Positions 1 through 10,436 of a stretch of DNA of 64,000 nt are shown here, in pieces. The notes beneath the pieces were generated by a model, which saw only the letters and a list, made by a program, of their open reading frames with translations, was not told the origin of the DNA and made no database searches. Position numbers and translations under genes: made by a program. The number at the start of each line of letters is the position of its first letter. Position 1 is the first letter of the stretch. The stretch is from Heracleum sosnowskyi (taxonomy: Eukaryota > Streptophyta > Magnoliopsida > Apiales > Apiaceae): contig CM061243.1 in NCBI GenBank assembly GCA_030848705.1, positions 116,522,674 through 116,586,673 of the forward strand, given 5' to 3'.

Positions 1-1452
1 GTGCCATTTATTTATGAACCCAAAGTTACTTCCTTGGAGTCTTCTTCAAATCTTGAAACTATGGATCATCTAGCTGTCTTTGCTGAGCTAGAACAATTTG
101 AAACCAAGATACTTGAAAGCAAGGTGGAATCTATTAGAGCTCCAGTCGAAAAGATGAAGAATCTGGCCTTACACTCCAGTAGCAGCAAGCTGGTCTCAGA
201 TGCAGAATCAGAATCTGATGAGGAATTGGCTCTTATGTCCAGAAAAATCAAGAAGATGATTGAAAAGAGGAACAAGCTGAAGAAGGAAAAAGGAAAAGCT
301 TTTGGAGCAAGAAGAGAGTCAAGAGATTCAAAGGATGTTGCATGTTTTGAATGTGGGAAGAAAGGACACTTCAAAAGGGACTGCTACAAGCTGAAGAATA
401 GGCCTAGGCAGCAAGCTGTCTCAAAGGACAGAATGAAATCTAAAGCTCTTTTGACATGGAGTGATGATGAGAACTCAGCTTCTGATGATGAATCAGGTGA
501 TGAGATGGTGAACCTAGCTCTTGTTGGTCTGGATGATGAAGACACTATGCGAGGAATCACAGAAGATGGCCTTGTAGCGAGTGATGCTTCAGATTTGGAT
601 GACAATAGTAGTGAGGTAAACTCTATAAATTCTGATTCAAATTCTAGTAATCATTCATTAGATGAACTAACCTTGCAGAGACATAGTACTATATCTATTG
701 TGGAGTTCATGGAATTAAAGAATGAGAACAATGAACTTGAAAAGAAGAATGCTTCACTTCGAAAGATGATTTCTGAGCTATTGGTTGAAAAAACTCCGTC
801 AAACAATCATGAAGATCTTATTTCTGATCTCAAAGGGAAGTTAACACAACTTGAAGGGTTCAACAAACTACTTCTCAAAAGAAATGATACATTGATGAAG
901 GAACTCAGCGAGCTACGTGCAGAAATTGAAGCTAGAGATGTATGTCTTGAGACATTCAAAATCAGAGAATCCATCTCAATTGAAGCTACTCAACAAGCTG
1001 AGAAGATAAAAGAATTAGAAGCTGAAGTTGCAAAGCTTGAGAAAGGCATGGGAAAATTTGTTCAAGGAGAGGAAGTATTAAAAACTATTATGAAACAAAC
1101 AAAAGTTCCTATGGATAAAGAAGGACTTGGAATGGCTTCTACATCAAAGACCAAGGCTTTTGAATATGAAGGCAAACAGGGTATACCATATAATTATGCT
1201 ATGCCGTGGAAAATTTGCTACAAATGTGGAAAGAAAGGTCATTTGTCACACCACTGCCCAACAGAGAACACTAAGCCAGCGAGCTGGAACAGACAGACTA
1301 CTTCTGGACAGCAAGCTAACAGAACAAGTAGAACAGGAAACCAAGCATCTAAAGTGGTCCAAATGTGGATCAAGAAATCTGAATTGAATGTTCTTTATGT
1401 TCTATCATCTAACCATGCTGGACCCAACAAAATTTGGGTACCAAAACATTGA
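1..1452 (+). CDS. gag: Sirevirus gag (nucleocapsid), N-terminus outside the window
   Basis: Gag packages element RNA into virus-like particles in the cytoplasm. The open frame covers 483 codons and enters from the left edge, so the first in-window codon (GTG) is not a start. Two CCHC zinc knuckles are visible: C115-x2-C118-x4-H123-x4-C128 and C406-x2-C409-x4-H414-x4-C419. Between them are acidic stretches (about 150-220) and a heptad-rich, probably coiled-coil segment (about 235-350). Two widely spaced knuckles with a coiled coil between them are usual in plant Sirevirus gag. The frame closes with TGA at 1450-1452. The pol frame opens only at 1476, so the two frames do not overlap. Confidence 0.85.
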   Translation: MPFIYEPKVTSLESSSNLETMDHLAVFAELEQFETKILESKVESIRAPVEKMKNLALHSSSSKLVSDAESESDEELALMSRKIKKMIEKRNKLKKEKGKAFGARRESRDSKDVACFECGKKGHFKRDCYKLKNRPRQQAVSKDRMKSKALLTWSDDENSASDDESGDEMVNLALVGLDDEDTMRGITEDGLVASDASDLDDNSSEVNSINSDSNSSNHSLDELTLQRHSTISIVEFMELKNENNELEKKNASLRKMISELLVEKTPSNNHEDLISDLKGKLTQLEGFNKLLLKRNDTLMKELSELRAEIEARDVCLETFKIRESISIEATQQAEKIKELEAEVAKLEKGMGKFVQGEEVLKTIMKQTKVPMDKEGLGMASTSKTKAFEYEGKQGIPYNYAMPWKICYKCGKKGHLSHHCPTENTKPASWNRQTTSGQQANRTSRTGNQASKVVQMWIKKSELNVLYVLSSNHAGPNKIWVPKH

Positions 1453-1475
1453 GTTGTTTGCTCTTTGTTTTGTAG

Positions 1476-2711
1476 GTATGTCTTGTGGTCAAAGTCAATG
1501 CAAATCAATGGATATTGGATAGTGGATGTACAAGACATATGTGTGGTGATAAATCTCAGTTCCTTAGCCTCAAGATGAAAAGGGGTGGTAGTGTTACAAT
1601 TGGTGATAGCAAAACACTCTGTATACTTGGCAAAGGAACAATTGGTAATAGCAACATTTCTATTGATAAAGTACAATATGTTCAAGGTCTTAAATATAAT
1701 TTGCTTAGTATAAGTCAGTTATATGATGATGGACATTCTGTTGTTTTTGATAAAGAGAAATGTACTATTAATGTTGGCACTAACAAAGTCCCCCTAGTTG
1801 CTAGAAGGGAAGGAAATATATATATGTTGGACTTTGAGATGCAGGAAGTAGGCTGCTGTTTAGCTACTGTGGATACAAACCCAGATCTTTGGCATAGAAG
1901 GCTAGGACATGCTCATATGGACTTACTCAGCAAGCTGTCTACAAAGAAGCTAGTTAGAGGACTACCCAAATTGAAGTATGTCAAGACGGAAACCTGTCCA
2001 GCTTGTCAATTAGTCAAACAAATCAGGACTCCCCATAAGTCAAAGACAATGGTATCATCTTCTAAACCTTTAGAGCTTCTCCATTTGGATTTATTTGGTC
2101 CGGAAGCATATAAAAGCATTGGAGGTAAACAATATGCATTTGTTATTGTTGATGATTATTCTAGATATACATGGGTATTGTTTCTTCGTACTAAAGATTG
2201 TGCTTTTAGTGAATTTGAGAAGCTAATTACTTTACTTGAGAACAAGTTGAATACAAGACTTATAGGTATAAGAAGTGATAGAGGAGGTGAATTCATCTCA
2301 AAAGGTTTCATTGATTATTGTGAAGAAAGAGGTATTTCACATGAATTCTCTGCTCCAAGAACCCCACAGCAAAACGGAGTTGTGGAAAGAAAGAACAGAT
2401 CTTTGCAAGAAACTGCGAGGACTTTGCTGCAAGAGAGCAAGCTGCCAAGGAACTTCTGGGCAGAAGCAGTCAACACAGCAAGCTATGTTCTGAACAGAGT
2501 GCTTATCAGGCCTATTCTCAATAAAACTCCCTATGAATTGCTGAGGAATAAGAAGCCAAACATTGGATATTTCAAAGTTTTTGGCTCCAGGTGCTTTGTA
2601 CTCAAAACTATTGATAGAGATGGTAAATTCGATGCTAAATCTCATGAAGCAATATTTTTGGGTTATTCTTTAACAAGTCGTGCTTATAGAGTGGTGTTTG
2701 TGCATTTTTAG
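1476..2711 (+). pseudogene. pol: pol fragment: aspartic protease and integrase, reverse transcriptase missing
   Basis: The frame opens after a TAG at 1473-1475; the first usable codon is GTG at 1485 (residue 1 here). The protease signature ILDSGC is at residues 10-15, with catalytic D12. A GAG-pre-integrase HHCC zinc region follows at about 135-180. The integrase core has a clean DD35E triad: D202 (HLDLFG), D265 (RSDRGGEF) and E301 (NGVVERK). The protein is open up to the copia GYS-x3-R-x-YRV region and then runs into a deletion junction at about 2695-2715 and stops. Sirevirus pol is normally over 1000 residues. Here the rest of the integrase C-terminus, the whole reverse transcriptase and the first part of RNase H are absent. 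Confidence 0.88.
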
Positions 2712-3119
2712 GACAGAGTTTGGTGTCTTGGCAAAGCAAGAAGCAAGCTTCTGTTGCATTATCCACTGCAGAAGGTGAATATTTAGCTGCAGGAAGCTGT
2801 TGTGCCCAGATTCTTTGGATGATCCAAACACTCAGGGACTATGGCATCAAATGTGACAAGATTCCAATTTATTGTGACAATACGAGCACCATTAATATTT
2901 CCAAGAATCCGGTGATCGAATCACTCAAGAACAAAGCATATTGATGTTCGACATCATTTTTTGAGAGATAATGTTGCAAAAGGCAAAATTGAGCTATTAT
3001 TTGTTTCTACGGAATACCAGCGAGCTGATATCTTCACTAAGCCATTAGCTGAGGAACGTTTTTCTGTTCTTCGTCGAGAACTTGGCATGTGCAATGTCTT
3101 GGCAGCAAGCTGCCAATAA
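2712..3119 (+). pseudogene. pol: RNase H C-terminal fragment of pol, frameshifted
   Basis: The sequence after the deletion junction encodes the familiar copia RNase H end: SLVSWQSKKQ, the STAEGEY motif, CCAQILW and IPIYCDNTS. Near 2936, after KNPVIES, the frame shifts by one base. In the other frame the sequence continues through [12 protein letters not shown] and RADIFTKPL to a TAA at 3117-3119. The last residues of the frame (AASCQ) are encoded by a copy of the element's dispersed motif, GCAGCAAGCTGCC at 3102-3114. It is non-functional because of the deletion and the frameshift. Confidence 0.85.
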
Positions 3120-3453
3120 TATATCCTGGTACTTTCTTATCATTATTTCGTTTATTTATTATTTCGTTTATTTTTGGTGTTCTATAATTGTTATTTGTTA
3201 TTCGTGTAGATATATACATGTGTTTAATAGTCTTCCGTGTTTATTTGCAATACGTTTTGTATTCGGCTAAGTCTATTTTTTTCTTTTCCTATGTTTTTTG
3301 GGGTGGGTCGCATTTAATGTTAATCCTAAACTCTTCACCTCCCCTTAAAATTCTAAAAAGAGGTTAAACCAAATTAGGCTCCCCTGACTTCTCATTTTCT
3401 TTACGCCCCAATTCAATATTCTCTCCAACCTAAGGTTTTCTTCATTTCACACA

Positions 3454-4824
3454 ATGAGAAACACTCGTGGTAAAAAGGCTTCTTCTACTGCTCTTACTCC
3501 GGCTGAATCCAAGGTGGCTAAAGGGAAAAATAAACGATTGTTCGATGAAGATGATGATGTCTACCTATCTCCGGTTCGACTTGACAGTGGGGATGAATTT
3601 TCCGGTGGACAGCGTTCTGGTCATGGCAACGGTTCTTCTGTCAAGCGCTCCAAGTATGATATCACTTTTGTTTCCAAGGATCTCGAGGTGCGGTTTAACA
3701 AATTTCGTTTAGGTGACAGAACAATCATCTCCGGTCGTCCTCTTGCAGGTAATTCATACCATAAATGTGGCGCGATTAAGTTCTTTACTCAGTTAGGGTT
3801 TGATTCATTCATAAAAGATTTGCCACGCGACTGTTATCCTAATTGTGTTTACGAATTTTATGCTAATTTGGATATTGTGAAGAATGGTGTTTGCATGTCA
3901 AATGTTCGTGGGACTAAGATAATGTTAACTGCAAATTCACTAAATGATATTTTGGGTATTTCTGCTCCATCTACTCTGTCTATTTGTACGAATAAGGGTC
4001 CAGTTGATATTGAGGGTTTTTCTGCTTTAGATCAATTGAAAGTCATTCGTAATATTGATGGGTTATTGCAATATGCTTCTCCGACTACTAAATCTGTGAC
4101 TCCGATGGCCCATTTATTGTTTCGCGTGGGTTTAGCCAATATTAATCCTCGTTTAGGCAGTCGCTCAAACTTTGCGGGTCAAGATGTTACTCTTATTGCT
4201 ATGCTGTTGTCCGGTCGTAAGTTTGATCTGTCTGGGTTAATTATCAAGAATATGTTGGATGTTTTTGATTCTGGTAATCAATCGGGTTTACCCTATGGAT
4301 TGTTATTAACTCGAGTGTTTGAGTGGTATGGTGTACCACTAAGAGAGGCTGATAAAGAGGTTGTCACAGAATTTTTAGATCAAAAGAGTCTTCTCCAGTC
4401 TCATCTCAAAGTGGAATCTGATGGTACGTTAGTCCAAATGCCAATTCCAACACCACCTCCTCCACAACCAATTCCTGTTGATTCTGATAAGCTTGATGTT
4501 CAAGAGGTTGAAATGGCAGTTTTTATGGATGAAGTTCGTGAGTCTTTCAAAGCTGTTCATACTCGACTTGATGTCATGACTGATGAAATAAGGTTTCTTC
4601 GAGATTTGATTATCGGGTCAAAGTCTTCTTCTAGTTTTTGTGCGTTTGCTGCTACTGTTGCAGAATCTGGTTCTCCTGCTCATACCACTCATCAGAATGC
4701 TGTTATGACTTCAACTGCTGTGGATGCTACTCTGGATGCTGCCAAGACCTTGGTTGCTGATATTGCTCAGGATTATGCTGTTGCTGATGGAACTGAGGAG
4801 GATGATGATAAAATGGATGCCTAA
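3454..4824 (+). CDS. Sirevirus ORF3, 'putative plant transposon protein' (456 aa)
   Basis: This intact 456-codon frame lies between pol and the polypurine tracts, where many Sireviruses carry an extra gene sometimes called env-like. The N-terminus (1-70) is basic and low-complexity with an acidic patch (DEDDDV). Residues about 75-310 form a compact domain with segments CYPNCVYEFYANL, VRGTKIMLTANSLNDILG and LLLTRVFEWYGVPL. This pattern is typical of the plant 'putative plant transposon protein' family (Pfam Transposase_32). After a proline run (PTPPPPQP, about 332-340) comes a predicted helical stretch and an acidic Ala/Thr-rich tail ending EEDDDKMDA. I see no signal peptide and no hydrophobic membrane segment, so nothing here supports an envelope function. 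The family's function is unknown. Confidence 0.75.
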   Translation: MRNTRGKKASSTALTPAESKVAKGKNKRLFDEDDDVYLSPVRLDSGDEFSGGQRSGHGNGSSVKRSKYDITFVSKDLEVRFNKFRLGDRTIISGRPLAGNSYHKCGAIKFFTQLGFDSFIKDLPRDCYPNCVYEFYANLDIVKNGVCMSNVRGTKIMLTANSLNDILGISAPSTLSICTNKGPVDIEGFSALDQLKVIRNIDGLLQYASPTTKSVTPMAHLLFRVGLANINPRLGSRSNFAGQDVTLIAMLLSGRKFDLSGLIIKNMLDVFDSGNQSGLPYGLLLTRVFEWYGVPLREADKEVVTEFLDQKSLLQSHLKVESDGTLVQMPIPTPPPPQPIPVDSDKLDVQEVEMAVFMDEVRESFKAVHTRLDVMTDEIRFLRDLIIGSKSSSSFCAFAATVAESGSPAHTTHQNAVMTSTAVDATLDAAKTLVADIAQDYAVADGTEEDDDKMDA

Positions 4825-4844
4825 GTTTTTCTTCTTTTTATGAT

Positions 4845-5044
4845 TAAGGGGGAGTTAAATTTTAGGATTTTCTGGGTAATTTATGGGTTATTGAACATGT
4901 TTTGAACTTATGTACTAATGGCTTTATTTATCTTAGTTGAAATGCATATCTGTTAGATAAATATTTTGGTGCAGGATTATTAGATTGAGGGGGAGAATTA
5001 TTCTTTTCCTAAAATTGTTGTGTAATCATCAAAAAGGGGGAGAT
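4845..5044 (+). promoter_or_regulatory. multiple polypurine tracts preceding the 3' LTR
   Basis: Three purine runs containing GGGGGAG occur at 4845-4854, 4985-4996 and 5031-5043. The last directly abuts the LTR (AAAAAGGGGGAGAT then TG) and is the likely plus-strand primer. Repeated polypurine tracts upstream of the 3' LTR are a known Sirevirus trait. Confidence 0.75.
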
Positions 5045-6293
5045 TGAAACCCTGATATTTTGATGATAACACTAACAACAAGCTGGGTTAAGTGTATTAT
5101 ACTAACATGGTTTTGCAGGAAATAAAAGCTATGTATTTTTCTAACAAAACATGTTGTAGCAGCTAGCTGGCAGACTAATTTTCTATGCAGGCAGCAAGCT
5201 GGTAGAGAAACTTTGTCTACAGGCAGCAAGCTGGCAACACTTCCAGCAGATAGAGTTTCAGTCCTATTTTTTAGGAAACATTCTTGGAAACGTTTTGTAA
5301 GGACTCTATCAGTTATATAAGGTATATATATATATATGGGCTCAAATATTTTCAAATATATTATATATATATATATATAGTTCCTAAAATAAAGGAAGTT
5401 GATATACGTTGTTTATTATCTAACAACTTCTATTATTTTATGGGCTTTTCAAACCAGAAAGAATTGGTCTTTCTTAACGTTCCTTCTCTAACTCATCTGG
5501 TTTCTGAACGTTGATTTCATGAACGTTGGTTTGAATTAGTCAAGGAACACAATACGTGAGACTTGGTAGTCAAGACCGTTAGTTGTTGATCGATTAATTC
5601 AAAATCATTGTTTCATTATAAAAAGACTTGTGCTGTTTTTGTTCTAGCTGTTGGACTACATTCAAAAGAAAACACAAGTGTTTTACAAACTGATTTGATA
5701 TATCTTTCATATACTTTTGAGCTCTAATATATATTACATCTTATATCTTTGATTAGAGTTCATATATTCAATTATAATTGATTATACTTGTATTGTTCAA
5801 CTTGTAAGTTGGTAGTTGCTGGTTTTGTGAGCTTGGGAAACAAGGGTTCAAGGAACTTGATAGCTAGAGGAGTTTATACTTGGATTAGTATAGTACTTAG
5901 AGAGCTGTGTTCAAGGAACAAGGTGTTTCAGCAAGCTGCTAACAGTAACAGGGAGTTCAGGGAGATATATTATTGTATTGTGTAGTTGTAATTCACTTTG
6001 ATCAATAATATATTCCTTTGCCGTGTTGGTAAAGGACCAGGACGTAGACCTATAGGAGATAGGGGTCGAACCTGGCTAAAATTGCTGTGTGTTCTTTATT
6101 TTCTGCACATTTTCTATACTGCTGTGAACAACGTAGCTAGCTGCCACTCTATATTCTGTAAACTCAGTAAGCTGCCAGACAGCAAAAACAGACTGATTTT
6201 TGCTTTTTCAGTCACATAACTTGGTAATAATTAAAATCGGTCATTATTAGTCATAACACCTATTCACCCCTCCCCTCTAGGTGTTGATTCTCA
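5045..6293 (+). repeat. 3' LTR of element A (about 1.25 kb)
   Basis: The LTR starts TTGAAACCCTG just after the polypurine tract, taking TG at 5045-5046 as the first bases, and ends ...GATTCTCA at 6293. A TATA-rich stretch at 5320-5337 is a candidate promoter. Near the end an 8-bp perfect stem (AACACCTA 6255-6262 and TAGGTGTT 6278-6285) encloses a 15-nt C-rich loop. Copies of the AGCAAGCTG motif are at 5193, 5225 and 5930, with variants at 5076 and 6166. The 5' LTR is outside the window, so the ends are inferred and not confirmed by pairing. Confidence 0.8.
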
Positions 6294-6813
6294 TAGATAT
6301 CATTTGTATGTGTCTGGGGAAATTTTTTATATTATTGACCACCATTATGTGTTTATGGGAACACCCAACTTTTCATCATTGACTATAAGAAATTACTTTT
6401 GTTGGTCAGATTAGTCGTCGACTCAATGTAATTGGTTAGCTCATCGTTAGTGGAGAGATTTTTGGAACAAAACAAATTTTTCATTTGCATCACGCACATC
6501 TCCTTACGGATTAAGTTTCCACATGTGTTCACAATTTGTCTTATCTCTAGACTTAAAGACTCATATTTCTAATTAACAAAAATAAACATATAACAAGCTA
6601 GAATAAAAAAAAATATTTGGTACATAATTGATTATTTTTTCTTACCTCAATATTTTTCAAGTATTCTTTCCTCCAATTTTCAAAGTGGAGAACATAGTTG
6701 ATGAAAGTCCGCATAAATTTCTTTTACCCGTGTTAAAAAATTAGATGACCATATCACATCCTGCCTCCATGTAAGGTCCACCCAAAAGGTTTTGAACACG
6801 CAAAAAAACTACT
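6294..6813. other. intergenic, no gene recognised
   Basis: AT-rich sequence between the LTR of element A and the MULE. No open frame, repeat or family resemblance seen. Confidence 0.6.
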
Positions 6814-6822
6814 TAAAATAAA

Positions 6823-7857
6823 GGGTTATTAAGAGGTTGACCCTCAAAGTTCTACTGAAAATACACAGGAACCCTCAAAGTACAAAAACGTACCTCCATG
6901 CCACTGAAGTATGTTCGATGTACATCCCAACCCTTTTTCCGTTCAAAGTCATTATTATTAAATCAGTTGAGGGATAACTTTGTCATTTCCATTGCTTTGT
7001 ACGTTACATAAAAATAGTATGAACGTTTTGGCCCTTGAAGTATGGATTATTATACACCTTTACACATTCTAGTAAAAAAAATCTGTACGTTACATAGTTT
7101 TGCAATATATATTTTCGAGTTTTTTGACTTGCACCGAAGTAAGACGTTCAAATTTTAATAAAAATATAAAAAATGCAAAAAAATATGTAAAATATAATTT
7201 TTATGCCCGTGAAAATGCCTAGACATAAGTTTTTAAGAAAATTGTGATTTTATGTCATTTACGAATCTAAAATAACATAGTTCGGTATTTTATTTTTTCA
7301 TCATTTTTGGCTTGTACCAAAACAGTACGTTCAAATTTTAATATAGAACAAAAAAAGAAATTTTTTTTATGTAAAAACGTATTTTTTACGCTCTCAAAAT
7401 GCCTATCATGATAAGTTCTTATGAAAATTTGATTTTTTTGGTCATTTTGGACCTTAATATAACACAGTTTTGTACTTTATTTTTTTTCGACTTTTTAGGT
7501 TTGTACCAAAATAGGACGTTTGAATTTTAATACGAAACAAACAAAAAAAATAAACAATATTTAAAAATATAATTTTTAGGCAAAAAAAAAGCGAAATTGC
7601 ATTATTTTGCCATTTTCTTTAACTTAGCAATATTAATATATTGACCCTTAAAGTATGCACATTTGTACACATTAACACATATGTTCTGATATTACCTCTA
7701 TGCCGAACGATCGATATGTAATTTTTATCTCCAATTGTCTGAAAAAGGACCGATACATACAAAAGTCATACGTCAGTGGCCTAGAAGTACATTTTTATAC
7801 TTTGAGGGTTCATATGTATTTTCAGGGAAACTTTGAGGGTCAACGTCTTAATAACCC
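6823..7857. mobile_element. non-autonomous Mutator-like element (MULE), 1035 bp
   Basis: The ends are inverted repeats of about 90 bp. The left end reads GGGTTATTAAGAGGTTGACC, and the complement of the right end reads GGGTTATTAAGACGTTGACC, with continued similarity through CCCTCAAAGT and the GCCACTGA region. The element is flanked by a perfect 9-bp target duplication, TAAAATAAA, at 6814-6822 and 7858-7866. Long TIRs starting with G plus a 9-bp duplication define MULEs. There is no transposase frame inside, so it must be mobilised in trans. Confidence 0.9.
7110..7600. repeat. degenerate tandem repeat inside the MULE, about 185-bp period
   Basis: About two and a half diverged copies share the order TTGYACCRAARTARGACGTT, AATTTTAATA, a poly-A stretch, TAATTTTTA-like blocks, AAAATGCCTA and CATTTNNGANYY-ATA. 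Landmarks are GACGTTCAAATTTTAAT at about 7142, ACGTTCAAATTTTAAT at about 7328 and GACGTTTGAATTTTAAT at about 7515. Confidence 0.65.
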
Positions 7858-7866
7858 TAAAATAAA

Positions 7867-8759
7867 AGGCGTTAACAAAGTAAAGTAAAACTTAAATCTT
7901 GAAATTGAAAATGAAGAAGAATTAGTATAAAAGTTTCGTATGATACACCTTTTGGGGTAGAGGATTTTTTCAAAGACTCTACTTTTCATTATTTGGATGT
8001 CATGTGACTTTGATATTTTTCCATTCCATTCAAACGATTGGCCATTACAAAACTAAACTCTTGGTTCAATGGCCGAAATTGACATTTACGAAGTTATAGG
8101 GTGGCTAAATATTTACCCATAAAGATAATACTCTAACAGTTCATGTAGATAAGTATTTTGAAATAAGTAATAATCGACATTGGTAATACTCGAATTTTCC
8201 AAAAAAAAAAAAAAATAGATGCGATTACTGTTGGTGTTCATATATAAATTTACAACAATATATGTTTCTTACGATATTTCTTACTAAACTATAACGTAAT
8301 ATATAGATTTCAAATTTTAACAAGCTCAAAGACCTTAAATACAATAGTAAGATCATCATCTTAACAAATTTAAATTAGTCTAAGAAAATTTGAGAAAATC
8401 TAATCAAAATATGTCAAATTATGAATATATGTACCCCACTCTTTATGATGAAAATACAAATTTAATGATTGGAAGGAAACAAAATTATGTGTATTCAGCT
8501 GAATCACTCTTTGTTTGAAAAGACCTAAGAGTCTTGAAAGACTTATTATTCTTGTGAAACGACTTATATTATGAATGAAAAAAAAATGAAGTAAATCCAA
8601 ATAAGGCCAACATGAGTACAAAAAAAGTGATAATTTTTCAAAATAATGTAGAGTTGTGAACAATAGAGAAATCGAAAACACTAATTAATTTCATTAATAA
8701 ACATCAACTAAATTAAAACTATATAACATCCTTCCAAATTAAACCTAAACAACACTGCT
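7867..8759. other. AT-rich intergenic sequence, no gene recognised
   Basis: Short frames only, with no recognisable protein. A run of about 14 A lies near 8203-8216. Confidence 0.55.
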
Positions 8760-10436
8760 AAAAAACGTTCATATAACTAACGGAAAAACTGGTAATCTTG
8801 GACTTTAAGAGAATAAACCTTCAATGGAGAAGGCTCTTAAAAGTTCATCACTGATAAAGGGAAGGTAATCATCTAATCTTTATCAGACTCTCACTTGTTA
8901 AAATCTAAATTATATTTATTTGCCTTTCTAAAACTGAGATGAGAACTGTTTGGAATGACCCCCAAGTTCTCTACCCAATCAGTTACACCCTAAATGCAAT
9001 CAACAATTCCTAGCTTCCTCTACAGTTTCTTAACAAACTGTAGTTACAAAACCTAGCAAATCTCAACCAGTGGGGAGTGATAAAGGAGTTAAGTGAGGGT
9101 GATGGCAGTGGTGAACATCAAGAAACCACTAGAAGGAATGTGAGGGTGAGATTACAAGCCAAACTACCTTATGTCTTCTCAAAAAGGCATAATGGTTAAA
9201 AAGGATTAGCTCTTTTCTGGTTGTAGTCTCTCAAAAGACTATGATCATTGAAAAATGCTCATATCCAGGAGCACTAATGAGGGATTGGGACACTATGTGC
9301 AAAATGTGACTTATTACCATTTCTGTTTCTTGAAGTAGAAAGGAAGAATATGCACAGGCACAGGGGGATCACACACTATTCTTAAATTCAGTTTGATGCA
9401 TCTTCTTCAAATGTGAAGATGCAGTCCCCATTCCATTTCACCTCATTAAGTGATAACTGCAACATTCAACTCATCAGTACTTGATTCTCCATTTTCTGAA
9501 CTCTTGGAGAAGCTCCATTCACCTAGTGATCATTCTCTTTCAGAGAATTCGTTGGATCACTAGTCTCTTTTTGATGATCTTGATGTAAGCACTGTGCACT
9601 TAAATGTCACATTCAATCTTCACAGAACTTACATCAATTTCTACTTCACAAGCCCATTCTTCAAAATCCTCTACGGATATCCTTCATCCGTAGACAGGTG
9701 TCTCTCAATCTACGGATAAGCCCAACCAGCAATTATCCGTAAACAAACGATATTGATTTCCCTGACTCTTTCTTGAAAAATTATTCGGCTCATACCAACT
9801 GAGTATCAAGGAATTCAATATAGTTGAGACATCTATAGGATTGTGGGAAGGGAGAGAGTGGAGTGGCTGGCTTGAGACCAGACAAAAGGAGAGGGAGAGA
9901 ATAAGAGGCATGCTATTTCTTCCAGCATGGCAAAATGAGAGTTTTTGAGTACCCCTTTAGTAAGGGAAGGTGAGTTGTGTGAAGTGAACCAGGATGAGAT
10001 CCTGATGCAAGAATAGAGAGATTCCTGAGAGAAATCTTTCGCTCCTTGAAGTGTTGGACTCCTATACCCAAATATCTTATTCAGCAACTAAGTTAATGCC
10101 TCTTCTATCGTACTTGCTGATAACAAAAAGGGGGAGAAGATAAATAGAGAAGATAGGTTGTTCTCAGGGGGAGTTAGAAGGAGATCTCAGACTTCAGAAT
10201 TTCTCTACCCTCGGTTACAATCTTTTGGAACCTCTTAGAAGAAGGTATAGACTAAGTTACAGGAAAGTAAATGGAATCTGACAGCTTCAAGTTTTATTTT
10301 TTTTTTCTTTTTGCAGCATCATCAAATTATGTCTAGTATTAATCTCTATCTGAAGATCACTGAGAACATTGAAGGGTTTTGTTATCATCAACTTAAGGAT
10401 TTATGCCAGTTCTAACAGTCATAAATATGAGGAGAT
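8760..10436 (+). other. decayed internal 3' region of Sirevirus-like element C
   Basis: No usable frame remains. Two polypurine tracts (AAAAAGGGGGAGAAG at 10125-10139 and AGGGGGAG at 10166-10173) and a third purine run (ATGAGGAGAT) directly before the LTR at 10437 show that this is the end of a retrotransposon interior. Copies of the element's CTACGGATA motif, in both orientations, occur at 9671-9740. The left limit is a guess. Confidence 0.5.

Larger units (their letters stand above)
1..6293 (+). mobile_element. Sirevirus-type Ty1/copia retrotransposon A, 5' end outside the window, internally deleted
   Basis: The order gag, protease, integrase, RNase H, extra ORF3, polypurine tracts, 3' LTR is that of the Sirevirus branch of Ty1/copia. 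The gag start, primer-binding site and 5' LTR lie left of the window. A deletion fuses the integrase directly to the end of RNase H near 2700-2720 and removes all of reverse transcriptase, so the copy cannot be autonomous. A frameshift near 2936 and the break between the gag and pol frames add to the damage. ORF3 is still open. The 3' LTR is complete, with TG...CA ends. Confidence 0.9.

Noticed and set aside
3454..4824. Envelope protein call for ORF3 of element A
   Set aside because: No signal peptide or membrane segment is visible; the folded region matches the plant transposon-protein family instead.
8203..8216. Poly-A run as a SINE or LINE tail
   Set aside because: No target duplication or element body found upstream.
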